From Sympetrum striolatum (Eukaryota > Arthropoda > Insecta > Odonata > Libellulidae), in NCBI GenBank assembly GCA_947579665.1, contig OX388347.1:24606562-24670561 (forward strand): a stretch of 64,000 nucleotides of DNA, read 5' to 3'. Below are positions 47,005 to 58,084 of the stretch, piece by piece (the stretch's first letter is position 1; every line of letters starts with the position of its first letter). The notes below the pieces were generated by a model. The model saw nothing but the letters and a program-made list of their open reading frames with translations, was not told where the DNA came from and ran no database searches. A program made the translations under genes and the position numbers.

Positions 47005-49795
47005 GAAGCATACTATCCCTGTAATTTCTTTGTAACAACTGAATTCTACGTTATCAAGGCCGCATTTGTTGAATTCAGATACAAATATATATCCTTTACT
47101 CTATCATTACCCCCATAATCAGGATGAAGTTTGGATTTGATACTCGTATAGTCGTAAGGAAAAAAAATTATTTTTGTATTATAATTATTATTATTTTCTA
47201 TCTATTGAGTTATTAAGAGCATGTTTAAATCATTTTATATTTTTCCCATTTCCTCGAATCAAGCGTCTTGCTTTCTGATCGGAGATTTTTTTAGTAAATA
47301 TACCGACTTTCTTCCCACGAGGTATTTTTTATCACGGTGTCAAACTAAGGTAATGTATTAAAAGATTGGCTATCACAAATGTATTAGAAATTTAGCTTTT
47401 AAGTTAACTTCAAACTACTCAGACGAATTCGCGAAAGGAAAGATTATTGAAAAATAGTAGAAACAAGATGCTCTTTCTTGTGATCGTTTACATTCTTCTT
47501 CCATCATATATATCACAAACAAATTCCAATGATATACGTACGTAATAGAATTTTTGTATTCCTCTAGATACAATTTTGGGGCGTTCGAAGAGAAAAACTT
47601 CGAATATATCCTGCAATTTAGAGCAACACATCTACTGAAGTTTGATAGTAATTATAGTGTTTGATTCCCATAAAATGAATCCTATTTATTTAAATATTAA
47701 AACCAAACAGCTGTGATGAAATCCAAAACTAATCCAGAGGATTAAAAGTTACTATAAATGTACATTTTACACGTAAATATTACAATTTAATTTATATATC
47801 TCGCAATTCCGTGCGTTATTGACTCAGAACGAGTAATAACCGACGTTATGCTCTTAAAATGTTTAAAAAGATATTTTTATGTAAAATATTTCGTAATTTT
47901 TGACTACATTACAATAATTTATGGTGTAGAAATAATGTACTCTTTAACGCAATAATTTGTTCATATTATCTCATCGGGGAGGAATCAATAAGAACTACAA
48001 TTACAGCATTTTCTCAGATTTGAACTGAGATGGGTGTAGTACGAATTAAGAACACCCACCATCGAGAAAGATTCCCAATTTAGAAGCGTATAAGAATGTT
48101 GGAGATGTAGTTATCAGATTTCATCAGAAATTAAAAGGTTTTACAACTAATATGAGATTAGGGATCTGATACAAAGGAATATCTGAATTGATTAGAACTA
48201 TTATGAAAGGAAGACATTCCAAGATGGCATAGAGGGTAAGAAAGCGATTTGTTGGATAATTTTTCAGCTAATAAGCGATTACGTTAGAAAACAGTTTGGC
48301 TAAGTGTCAAAACTGGAAACCAATCTAGAGTCATCCATTATAGGATTAACGGACGTTTCGGAAGATAACGCCAATGATGTTTCTTCTGGACTTAGTTAGA
48401 TACAGCCATACCAATAAAAAATGACATGTATATGTGCATGTATATAACCCTCATACTCTTGAACACTAGGATTTTGTACTGATAACATAGATGATATACT
48501 ATTGTTCTTCAAACTTGTAGTATTTTTTACATTAGAAAGCTTAATTATTTTTTTGGCAAACACTACTCTCAGGCGTTGAGCTAAGCATGAATCCTAATAT
48601 CACACATGATATCCTGAATCAAAATTCATAAGGGTTTGAGGAGGATCCGTCATTTAGCAGCAAATACTAAAATGCATTTTAAAAGAAACTTATCAAGTAA
48701 TAAAAAATAATATTAATAAAAATAAATTTTCAACAAGAAATTTAGATTTGTGGCTGCGATAAAAGATATTCGAGGCATACTAACGCTTTTGAAGCCAATT
48801 CGATTAAGATAAATTCAATTTTGGTAGCTGAGGATGAATGAAATACGATAAAATAGTTTTATTCCATCATTTATTTAAATTAAAATCTCTCTTGTCTCTA
48901 TCTCAACTGATATATATTTTCAGCCAAGGTAAATAGATCCATCGGTTTTCTAAATAAAACTTAAAAAGATATTTCCCTTCAAATTACTATATAAAGGAGG
49001 CTTTGTATTTTATCTTGCTTTCTGGGTTGTGAAGTAGTTAAGATATCCTCATGTTAAGAATTTTTAACTATGCTAGTAACGAGCGGAGAAGATTCATTGC
49101 AATTAGGAGAATGGGAAACGCATGTTTTATCTTTCATTCTGATTAAATCATCTCTACCATTATCTTCTAGATTCGTTAATTCAGACTAATACTTATGGTT
49201 TCTTGAAACGTACAAACGTACTTACTTGTTTGATAGAACATCCGAAAAGCAAAATGAATTCTAAAGGCTAACTTATTGTTCAAAACTGATATTTATTCCA
49301 ATATTATAAAGACATAACTCGCAGTTGTAGAGAAACAAAACATAGCTAAAGGATTTCGGAGACCGAAGTTTTCTTATATCTAAGCAGTTGCATTTATATA
49401 CTTTTCTGGCGTACTTTCATTCATAGAAATGTATTCGGAGTGTTCAAAATTGAAAAGATAGTTTTTTTTACTTTAATTTTTATAGACGCTCTTTTATTAC
49501 GCGGAACTTTTTTATATCACACTTTCGTCTTTCCAACAGAAATAATATATATACTACAGCTTTTTAAGAATATGTACGTGGGATTCACCGATGGTGATCA
49601 TGGGCTTCCGTCCGTCATAAAATATATTTAACTTAAATATTAACATAGGCATACACACCAAAATAGCGTTTTAGTGTAACAGATATCTTTATTCAAATTT
49701 GAGAAGCAGATAAAAAATTCAGAAATTGCTATTATTTCTCTTGGATGCGATTTATAATTATTATTATGAAAGTCTAATGAGTTATTTTTATATTT
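47005..49795. other. Non-coding stretch
   Basis: AT-rich. A short run similar to mariner copy 1 (about 48138-48163) does not extend into flanking homology. No supported feature. Confidence 0.45.
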
Positions 49796-49799
49796 TTAA

Positions 49800-50063
49800 A
49801 AGGAATTCTCGAAGAGTGAGAGCCGGATTTCGGAGACATCTTGGAGTGAGCCATCCGGAAATTACAATCGTAAGTTGACTTATCAGAATGTTATTCCAAA
49901 TAATTTGGCTATGCAACTATTTATAGCTTTAACAGAGGAAGATATTTTTTCAGAGAATTTCCTTACTGAACTTCGTTGCGAATGTTTAGTATTTATAATT
50001 AATTCGTTTCTTTACTTTGAAATAAAGGTCATCTTTTTTCGGCATAAAAATGGTCAGGTATAG
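49800..50063 (+). other. Open frame with splice-like borders, candidate exon
   Basis: The frame opens right after an in-frame stop at 49797. A T-rich tract and AG (TATTTTTAAAAG) precede EFSKSESRISETSWSEPSGN, and the frame continues through NNLAMQLFIALTEEDIFSENF to CAG|GTATAG at about 50058. The first 55 residues have a hydrophilic, protein-like composition, the last 25 look AT-driven. An alternative donor, CGTAAGT at about 49870, would give a 67-base exon. I recognise no family and found no partner exon. Confidence 0.25.
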
Positions 50064-50064
50064 T

Positions 50065-53000
50065 AATTTTTATTTTATTTTCCCTTAATTATAATGCATA
50101 CATATCGAATCGACAGAGGATGCGGTCGCACCGCAACCTGTAAAGCGGCACCTGAGTATCGCAAGTTGCATACGCATTCAGTGCGCTTTGTCCACTGATG
50201 TTCAAAAGCATAAGAGATTTATTACTTCCAATAGAAATTTTCAATTTACGGTGGACATTTTTTACAATAAGATTGTATTCTAATTAACTTCATGCAATAT
50301 TAAATTATGAGAAAATACTCAATGATGATCTGTATATATTTTGGCAAATTTTCAGTTAAGAACCCCTATTTCAGACTTAAGTTTTCCCTTCCTATAATAC
50401 TCTGAAACACTACCAATAGAACCGGACGCTAACCTCCATTGCTTATCGTCTTTTTGGTGAACAAGGATGTTCGTAAATATAATGCAATTTTTGGACTAAG
50501 AGTTTATTCGTTTTCCATTTGATTTTCGGTAAATTCATTCCAATTCAGCTTGCATGCATAAGACGGTTGAAATTCTACCTTGTTTCTGATTATTGCCTTA
50601 CACCTCGTTTTTAGCATATAAAATGTTTAAACTTTCCTTTAGAAATCGTTTGGTGTTAATTTTCTATTTATTAACAACTAGTTCATTAGTCACATCCTCT
50701 AAATACAGATTATTAGGATGTAATCGTGATTACTTCCACTAGTCTAGTATGATGACGTTGATAAATATAAAATATATTTACACACATAAAAAGCCTCAAA
50801 TAGGAAACTTCTGTCATTGTTGGATAGAAATAGGAACCTATTTCAGTCTCCATCGCGCCTTATTAAATATCTTAGAAAATCTCATATCTGTACATAACAC
50901 TTCTTACGAAGGCATAATGAGATAATTCCGCAGACGTGAATTCGATGGAGCCAATTGCCTAACATTCATAAGGAAATCCAAAATTCAATCTAAAGCCACG
51001 CTTTACTAATTTTTCTTTATATTATGATGCCACAGAGACAAATTATATTCAGCAAAGGTTGATAAGTTTTAAAAATGATGAGTTATCGAAATTATCGAAA
51101 CTTTTACCTTATTTCTGATAATTTAGAAAGCATTTTTAAAATTTTAACTGTTTTTCGTAATGATGACAATATTAAGTTTAACAATCATATGAAATGCATC
51201 TCATCCTCTGGCGATCTCTATAAAATAAGTATCCGTTGAAGTGAAAGGAGCTTGCACCATTTTGTCTGACGAAAATGGACATTTTGAACATTAGTCTAAG
51301 TTCTCATTGCACACTTACTACATAAAATAAATTTCAGACGCAATGAAGGATGGGAATTGTGCCGAGATTTACAAAAAATAGGACGGTATAGTATCCAACA
51401 CTAGCTAGTCTATTAAGTTCCAATGAAAATTGATATTGATTTTCAATAAAATATGAGCAAGCTGTGGAAAATCTTTGATTCTTGTTATTGAAATGAACAG
51501 TCGATATTTAGACAAAATTGAAAATTTTGCGTCATTTAAAAACTGCGAAGCAAAATATTCTGCTGATAAGCTAAAATGTTGATAGAATAAAATGAAAAAG
51601 CGTATCGTACTTTTCACAAACGTTTTTCCTTCGTGCATATGCTAGAGCAAGTTGAAATTAAAATATTTTTGAAAAATACAACATGCTTTTTCATTTTACT
51701 TGTTGTTCCACGAGGTGCGACCAAACCATATTGAAATTTTTGATACCAGAATACTTTTGGCATTTCTTAAAATACCCGAGTGGCAAGTTGGGAGTAATTG
51801 GACTAGAATAGCAAATATTTTACTGATTTGGTTGATATTTATTATTTCAGACCACATTTTATAAGCAGAGGAAGGGATGATAACTAATTCCTCTTCATTA
51901 TTTATATTATAAATGGGACTTCATACTTAGGGAATTAATTAAAAACGGAGAGGTCTATTTTCTATTCTATTCTGCTAAGAATTTATATTTTAATGGCTAT
52001 ACCTTCTCTAGGTTGTTTGGCATTTTTTATATATACTCGCTTTGTGAATCATTGACGTGTGTTCTAATGTAGTAATGACAAATTTCGTACATACTTAAAA
52101 CTAAAATTTGTTCGTTGGCATCGATTTTAGACAAAGCTTGGACAAAATGGCCGTTCTACGAACAGGATGATGCAATCAATAGGGAGATGTATTAATCATA
52201 GTAAAATTATCTTGGACTCCGAATTCATCCGTTATAAATAACTTCCCTTTATCTCGTATTATGTACTTTTTCCTATCATTTATCAGACCTATTCCTAGAA
52301 AACATATTTATCTCTTATTTTACCTAAAGAACTAGTTTATACTTATAGCATGCCTTTGTTTTACCTATATAGGTGTAACAACGAATATTGTGAATTCGGT
52401 ATAATCTGTTAAGTTTAAGAGCACCTACTCAACCATGTGAGGCTAACAAATTTAACTCTTCCGTCATATCAAGCAGTTTTTTTGTGTATTTAGTTATGTT
52501 AAATCTACTTAATTTATTTTGTAAAGATATATTGAAATTTATTTCATTTGTATTTGAAATTTTCCAATAATTGTGATGAAATGTATGCCTTTCAATCCTA
52601 CATAACTCCCTCGAAATATTCTCCAAGGCCATAATCTCGGATGCAAGTATTTACAGGTAGGTATTTCTTTACATTTTTATACTACTCGCTTCAGGATCGT
52701 GCAACATCTTGCAATTGTCTGAATTTCTGTTTTATCTGATGCTTCTTTTAATTTCGATATAACTATGTACGTTTTTATTAAACGATAATCGGTGTAATCT
52801 TATGATGGCAAGACGCTAAAAACGCTAATATGTAACCAAATTTTAGCCCACTTTTTCTCTATATAGCATGGTTCCCAATTTGATGAACATTTCTGACCAA
52901 TTGAGAACGATGAACCTTCATAAATGGGTATATCATTAACTAATTCATTATTAAATCACAAACTCCGATTCTTAATGAGAAAAGTTTCCTCCGACGCGAA

Positions 53001-53185
53001 TTTTCAAGAGAATAATTTTTGGTTGCTTGTGTATAAAAATTTATGTAAAATTTCTAAAGTAGGAATGACTACGCTCTAATATATATTTTGATTCGTAATA
53101 TATTTATTTACTTAGAACTCTAAATTACTGTAAAAATGAACTATTATGCATCATATTTAATGCAGTATATTTTTCACAACAAGAC
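50065..53185. other. Non-coding stretch
   Basis: AT-rich apart from a small GC-richer patch at about 50110-50210 (GCGGTCGCACCGC). No supported feature. Confidence 0.5.
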
Positions 53186-53188
53186 GTT

Positions 53189-53221
53189 TCAGTGATGAAA
53201 CAAATCTTGTTTCATCACTGA
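53189..53221. repeat. Perfect 15-bp hairpin, 3-base loop
   Basis: Left arm 53189-53203 and right arm 53207-53221 (TTGTTTCATCACTGA) are exact reverse complements around ATC. Confidence 0.85.
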
Positions 53222-53383
53222 TCATCGGAACAATTTTACACAGGGTACAGTGGAATGTTTAAGTGCCCTTAAAAATAGGAATTATAAGTTTACTATGATA
53301 AGGTTAATTCAAATTCTTATCTTATCGTAATTAACAAGAGTCTTATATTAAAACCAGATGATACAGGAACCTTTCTCTTAGAT

Positions 53384-53453
53384 GCGGAATGAAAACACTT
53401 CGTACTTTTCCACAGAAAATAATGTGGAAAATTACGAAGTGTTTTCATTCTGC
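53384..53453. repeat. 31-bp inverted repeat of the TTTTCCAC foldback family
   Basis: Arms 53384-53414 and 53423-53453 match at 29 of 31 positions around an 8-base loop. They carry GAAAACACTTCGTA and TTTTCCACA, the outer-arm blocks of the foldbacks at 26.2 and 39.4 kb. The following bases (GGCTTTCCACGAAGTCACGC) correspond to those after the 39.4-kb element (GGCTTTCTACGAATTCACGC). The central CCGGTTT part is lost, so the arms close directly on each other. Confidence 0.8.
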
Positions 53454-53459
53454 AAATGG

Positions 53460-53955
53460 CTTTCCACGAAGTCACGCCTTCTCATATCGATTATATTTCT
53501 TTAAGATCGTCCTCTCCTAACCTCTTCTACTGCCATCTTCAGGAACATACAAATTCTTCGAACGATAAATTATTCAGCTGATTAATTATTCAAAAATAGA
53601 CCGTTATAATGAATCTCAAGTTATCCAAAATAGATATTTAAGGAACTGATTCAGAGTTTAATTTTATTCAGTTAAACTTCGAACCTCCCTGTAAGTTTGG
53701 TGAGTTGATTAGCTCAATATTCTCGAAAAAGAGCAATCTAGTTGAATTAAGTATAGTAATTTGTCATGATCTAATGTTATAGGTAGTAACATAATTACAT
53801 GGGTGTATAGATTTACTCATGAGAGGAAAAATTTTAAAATGTTATCTACTTTAACGGTAACAAGTGCAACTGACTCCGATTGTGAATGCAAATGGTGACC
53901 GCGGTGTTTCTACTGACATTAGAAATAGCTCGTTCCGAGAAACAATATGGGAGCA
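53460..53955. other. Non-coding stretch
   Basis: No supported feature before the start of recognisable retrotransposon homology. Confidence 0.4.
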
Positions 53956-53960
53956 ATGGG

Positions 53961-54315
53961 CATGTGGAACATAACCTCCTTTTGAGGAGGATAAGAACAA
54001 ACAGAGAAATAGAAAATAGTATCAGAGGCGAATTCATAGTGATAATCGTGAAGGCTCAGAGGCCTCTCTAGGTCATGTGGAGAGAATGAGTGATGGAAGA
54101 CTGCTTAAGATATTACTATATGGAAGGATGGGTGGGGAAAGAAGAAGAGGAAGACCGAGGAAAAGATGGATGCAGGATATGGAAGAAGGCATAAAGGCAA
54201 TGAGGATTGAAAGGCGGTGGGAGAACGTGCAGAACAGAGGAGAATGGACAGGCATCTTGAGGGAGGCCAAGGACCACACCGGGCTATGGTGATAAGAATT
54301 AAGAAGAAGAATATT
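53961..54315 (+). pseudogene. C-terminus and 3' tail of a non-LTR endonuclease-reverse transcriptase
   Basis: The frame ending at 54071 gives LLLRRIRTNREIENSIRGE and IVIIVKAQR. After a short indel the next frame (to the stop at 54290-54292) gives GHVERMSDGRLLK, RRRGRPRKRWMQDMEE, RRWENVQNRGEW and REAKDHTGLW. RTNxEI, KxQRxxWLGHVxRM, GRPRKRW and RxxWxxIxxxAKxHxGL are the closing blocks of a common arthropod non-LTR polymerase, and the protein ends at its usual place. An AAG/A-rich tail (GAATTAAGAAGAAGAA) follows to about 54310. This is a 5'-truncated insertion, typical of target-primed reverse transcription, with one visible frame break and otherwise well kept. Confidence 0.88.
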
Positions 54316-54319
54316 TTCT

Positions 54320-54680
54320 AAAATCTGTAATAATATCATTAGTTCTATAGAATTACTTGCATTAATCAATGTATTATGATCAGTTATATCCTGTGTGATA
54401 CAAGGAACAATATACGAGTGTATGCTTACATACTGCAAGCTTATGGAATATTTATTTCCTTAAAATCCTCTGATCTTTCGACCCAAATGAAAGAGAAAAA
54501 CCCTATTACTCTCTCTATTGTTCTCTAGAAAAGCTCTAGGCCTTAGAGAAACATATGACCTCGGAAATCCTGACCTAAGCAGTCAATCTGAATTTCAACT
54601 TTGAAGTCTCAGAAATGGACCACCAAGGATATTGACAGTGTCTCGGAGAGAACTTTAAGCAAATCCTCTGCAATTAGAGG
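54320..54680. other. Non-coding stretch
   Basis: No supported feature. The 121-codon minus-strand frame at 54073-54438 is the antisense shadow of the retrotransposon C-terminus. Confidence 0.5.
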
Positions 54681-54682
54681 TT

Positions 54683-54725
54683 TAAAATCTCCAAAAGCCG
54701 ACAAAGATAGCTTTTGGAGATTTTA
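54683..54725. repeat. Perfect 16-bp hairpin, 11-base loop
   Basis: Arms 54683-54698 and 54710-54725 (GCTTTTGGAGATTTTA) are exact reverse complements. A smaller pair, CCTCTGCAATTAGAGG, precedes it. Confidence 0.85.
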
Positions 54726-54729
54726 TTCT

Positions 54730-56040
54730 CTCTAATTCATTAGCAGCCGTGTTCCAATATTGCTTTCTTTACATCCTCTGCAATTTCTCGATTTTCATTT
54801 CTACGCCTCCTTTTGAAATCCCACTAAAACATTATTCTTTTACGCATGCGTTTCTGATGAATAGAGAATATTATATGTACTGTAAATAGAGCATATGTAA
54901 GACGCCCATATGAAGCATATGAAGATGCCTAAATCAGGGTAAACCTGGGAACGTTTTGATGCGTTTGTGAGACAACCACGACTTATATCAACCTACCGGC
55001 TCATGGGTGTCTCACTGTTTGAGTAATGCTTTAAAAAATTTCCTTGCTCAAAAAATCGTTGCAATACATTCCCTATGGGAGATTTTTCTGCTAACTTGCT
55101 TTGGAACACAATATAATTTTCAATTTTATTGTTGGACTAACCTTAGGTATTAAATTTATTAACGTCCCTCTTTTAGAAATATCTAGAATTTCAAATGAAT
55201 GAAAACATTTCCAAATATCGGTTAGATGCATTCTTATGGGAAAAGTCACTGCTAGTCACTGTGATTATGCCCAAGGCGAGAGGCCTTGAGGTTGTGGCCC
55301 TCGGCGGGAATCACCTATCACCTCCCACTTGAATAATTTAAATTGATAACCACTTACATTTTATAATTAGTAATTTCTTTATCACTGAAAATTTGCCCCT
55401 TCCCATTTACTCTTTATATATTCCTGAGAAATGCCCAGGAACGTTACGGTCTATTTGCGTGACTCGCGGTGGCGGGATTCTTCGTTCGTCATTCGGAGCT
55501 GGTCGTCCTATTTTATTTTGTAAAGGCCTCTCCGTGCATGTCGACATAGCAGGTACATCTGCGTATTCTCTATCTTTGAGTGTCAAATGTCTCAAATTTA
55601 ACTGAGAGCGCTTTCAAGTTGATCTACTTAGTTGGAAGAGGTCATCAGAGGAGACAAATGTCTGGATGTGTGAGGAGATATCGGTCTGCGGTCTTTGGAC
55701 TGGAAATCGAGAGGAAAGGTAGATGGTAATGTCCAAGATCCCTCTTCGCCATATTGTATTCATATTCTTTGCTGTATTTAGTTTGTAATAATCGTATTCC
55801 CTTTAAGGGGTAGATTCCATCCCCGTTCTTACTTTCTTTTTACTTAATTATCGTGGGATTTCGTAGCTACAGGTTACGAAAATTTTGGTGCTGATATCCG
55901 GGATATATCCTGAGCAATCAAATTTTATTGAGTATTGAATTAGAGTTTTTAGTTTATGTCTGTCATGAAATACGATCAAGTCGAGACCGTTATCTCAAAA
56001 ACTTGGAGGGACATCATAATTTTCTTCTTTGGTGTTTGAT
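54730..56040. other. Non-coding stretch with a CpG-richer patch
   Basis: At about 55260-55320 GTGATT ... AATCAC encloses GGC/GCC-rich DNA in a loose palindrome. At about 55438-55570 CpG is more frequent (CTCGCGGTGGCGGG) and both strands are open, without recognisable motifs. Confidence 0.4.
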
Positions 56041-56044
56041 CTAG

Positions 56045-56228
56045 TTAATAATAATAACTTCTCTAATGGATACAGGAAGACCCCAGTTACATTCATTTCA
56101 ATAATTTTTACAATTCACAATAGACGCACAACCATTCCCTTGCCAGAAAAATCCGACCAGCCGGGATTCGAACCCGGGACCTTGGCGTTGGAGTACTAGC
56201 ACGCTAACCAATCCGCCACTGCAGCCGG
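56045..56228 (-). mobile_element. tRNA-derived SINE
   Basis: Reading the minus strand from 56228, a pol III A box TGGCGGATTGG (56208-56218) is followed 33 bases later by a perfect B box GGTTCGAATCC (56164-56174) within a 5-bp T stem CCGGG/CCCGG. The D arm (GGATTGGTTAGC) is tRNA-like, but the acceptor and anticodon stems do not close properly and no anticodon can be assigned, so it is not a functional tRNA gene. About 90 bases of unrelated body follow, ending in a (TTA)n-type tail at 56045-56059. Head, body and simple tail make a typical SINE of about 185 bp. Its tail suggests mobilisation by a non-LTR element with a similar 3' end. Confidence 0.82.
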
Positions 56229-56231
56229 TAA

Positions 56232-56520
56232 AATTAGAAGCTGGTTGAAGATTTAGATATATCTTATCATGTGCAATACATCAATCCTGCAATTTCTTCG
56301 GTGTTAATACAGCGAGCTCGCCTCCCGGTTCTCAAAATTCCCCGGTTTCTTGGATCTTTAGTCAAATGGGAAATATTTCGAGACCCATACTCCTGTGGCT
56401 CATAACAGTGGTGTCTGTGACCCCTGAATCTATGAGTACTTGAAATCATTGGCTGAATCAACTGCACCTTTTGCAGAAGTCTATCACGTATCACGACTTA
56501 GGATGACCTCTATTGCAACT
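56232..56520. other. Non-coding stretch
   Basis: Nothing supported; the 75-codon minus-strand frame 56267-56494 shows no known motif. Confidence 0.35.
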
Positions 56521-56524
56521 ATTA

Positions 56525-57625
56525 TATTATTATTATTTCATAAGCTAAAAGTAGGCTGTAAGCCAGGTGGCAGTTTTTCTACATCTAGGCAGATATTCTA
56601 CATAATCATATACAATATACTAAATACATACATATACGTATGACAAATAAATAGTTATTTATGGATTTTTCGGGGTTCATGACAGGCCTTCTCGGCTACC
56701 GTAGCGGTCCCAGGGTAAAACCCCACTGTACATCACACTGCCAAGCAATCCCTTTCTTTCTCTAGAAATGTTACATTGCTAAAAACCCTTTACATTTTAT
56801 AATACCCTTATGCACTACAATACATTAAAACGTTTATTTTTAGGCAAGGGGCTTAAAAGCGATCCAGGTAACTTATTCCATTCTGAAATTCCTCTGTTAG
56901 GAAAACAATATTTCGCGATGTCCGTTCTTTGCCACCGAGGCTTAATTTTAAATTCATGGCTATCTTTCCCGCGGAATTCTGATTTCTCCATAGCATTCTT
57001 AAAAGCTTCCCAACCATTTTTACCTGAAATTATGTTGTAAATACAGCCTAGTCGATTTATTTTTCTCCTTTTCTCCAACGTTTCTTACCCAAGAGTCTTC
57101 AACATTTATGTGACGCTGTCCGTTTTCCTAAATCTGCCCATTACATATCTAGCTGCTTTCCTTTGTACTTTTTCTATTTTATTTGATCGACAACATTGAT
57201 ATGGATCACTGTCGGTTGTCGCATATTCAAGAATCGGTCTTACAAGCGATGTATATCCCCTTTCTTTTGCTTCCCAGCTGCTGCCCCTTAAATCCCTTAT
57301 CACGTAATGCAAAATTTAAATGCCTTCAATACAATTAAATTGACGTGTTTTTCCCAATTGAGATTTTTATCAAACGTGACTCCTAAGTATTTTTAATGAT
57401 CGGAATTTTTTTATTATTTCACCGTTCAGACGATAATTGCTGCAACAAGGCGACCTCTTATTTGAAAAGGCGACGTACCTACTCTTGCTAGTATTAATAC
57501 TGATACTATTCTTTTCTACCCATTCTTCTCTCGAAATTAAGTCCCGCTGCAGTATTTCCCTATCTTCGTTGTTCCTAATCCTTCTGTATGGAATGCAATA
57601 ATCTGATCTTGTTTCTTGCGGTTCG
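56525..57625 (-). mobile_element. 5'-truncated non-LTR retrotransposon, Jockey/CR1-type
   Basis: On the minus strand the polymerase remnant (57615 to 56815) is followed by about 290 bases of 3' UTR containing CTGGGACCGCTACGGTAGCC and CACCTGGCTTACAGCC, then an ATA/AAT-rich tail near 56525. Truncation within the palm and a simple 3' tail are typical of abortive reverse transcription. Orientation and strand match the nearby SINE, but the tails are not identical. Confidence 0.8.
56815..57615 (-). pseudogene. Reverse transcriptase palm-to-thumb remnant (Jockey/CR1 group)
   Basis: Blocks in order: SDYCIPYRRIRNNEDREILQ (the FADDCxxYR box with the first residues changed), RDLISREEW, INTSKSRYVAFSNKRSP, YRLNGEIIKKFRSLKILRSHV (the KYLGV position, damaged), and then in the frame 57312-57106 YTSLVRPILEYA, DPYQ and KIEKVQRKAARYV. 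The same frame crosses two stops to ETLEKRRKINRL, then SHEFKIKP-x-WQRTDIAKYCFPNR and WNKLPGSLL before the stop at 56815. SLVRPxLEYA, VQRKAARxV, LxxRRxxxRL and the RT-x-WNxLP region are diagnostic of the C-terminal part of Jockey/CR1-type polymerases. In-frame stops and at least one frameshift show it is inactive. Confidence 0.9.
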
Positions 57626-57785
57626 AATATTTAAATAAATTACTTGAATTCGTGCTCATCTTCTCACAGTTCATTTATAATCTACAATATTTTACCACCA
57701 CTTTATCAGAAATTTGTTGCATAAGAGGCATTTAACAATCCTGATTTCAGTAATTTTATTCTACTTCGTCCAGTTGTTGGTACTA

Positions 57786-58081
57786 TTAGAAAATATTTTT
57801 ACTCGTGGAGATGTTAACAGGCGAGGGTTTTCTTACATTTTTGTAACTTTTGATATTTTCTGAGAAACAGATGTAAGTTTTGCAATACTTTTGGGGTTCT
57901 GTATCGAAGCGTATGCCCATGTCATCCTCCAAACTAAAATCCCCTTCAACTGGAAAAGTTGTTATGACGCCGCCCTCGGTTAAAATGCTACTATCGAGAC
58001 GACACTTTTCAAGATAGAACAATTTAAGCTCTGACAACTCCGGCATTTTCTTCATAATCGTGCATAGTATATACCTAATTT
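57786..58081 (-). other. Unidentified coding-like open frame
   Basis: The frame opens after a stop at about 58081 and has ATG codons at 58055 and 58046; from the first it encodes 89 residues to the stop at 57786. Composition is strikingly protein-like for this AT-rich region: KKMPELSELKLFYLEKCRLD, TEGGVITTFPVEGDFSLEDD, GIRFDTEPQKYCKTY. Third codon positions often carry G or C. AAATTAG just before the open part could be a splice acceptor. I do not recognise the family. It may be an exon of a host gene or part of a transposon gene lying upstream of the retrotransposon fragment on the same strand. Confidence 0.35.
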
Positions 58082-58084
58082 ACA

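Noticed and set aside
48138..48163. Short similarity to mariner copy 1 (AGGTTTTACAACT-ATATGAG)
   Set aside because: Flanking sequence shows no other mariner block or terminal repeat.
54073..54438. 121-codon minus-strand frame
   Set aside because: Antisense of the retrotransposon C-terminus, whose arginine/glycine-rich codons leave few stops on the opposite strand.
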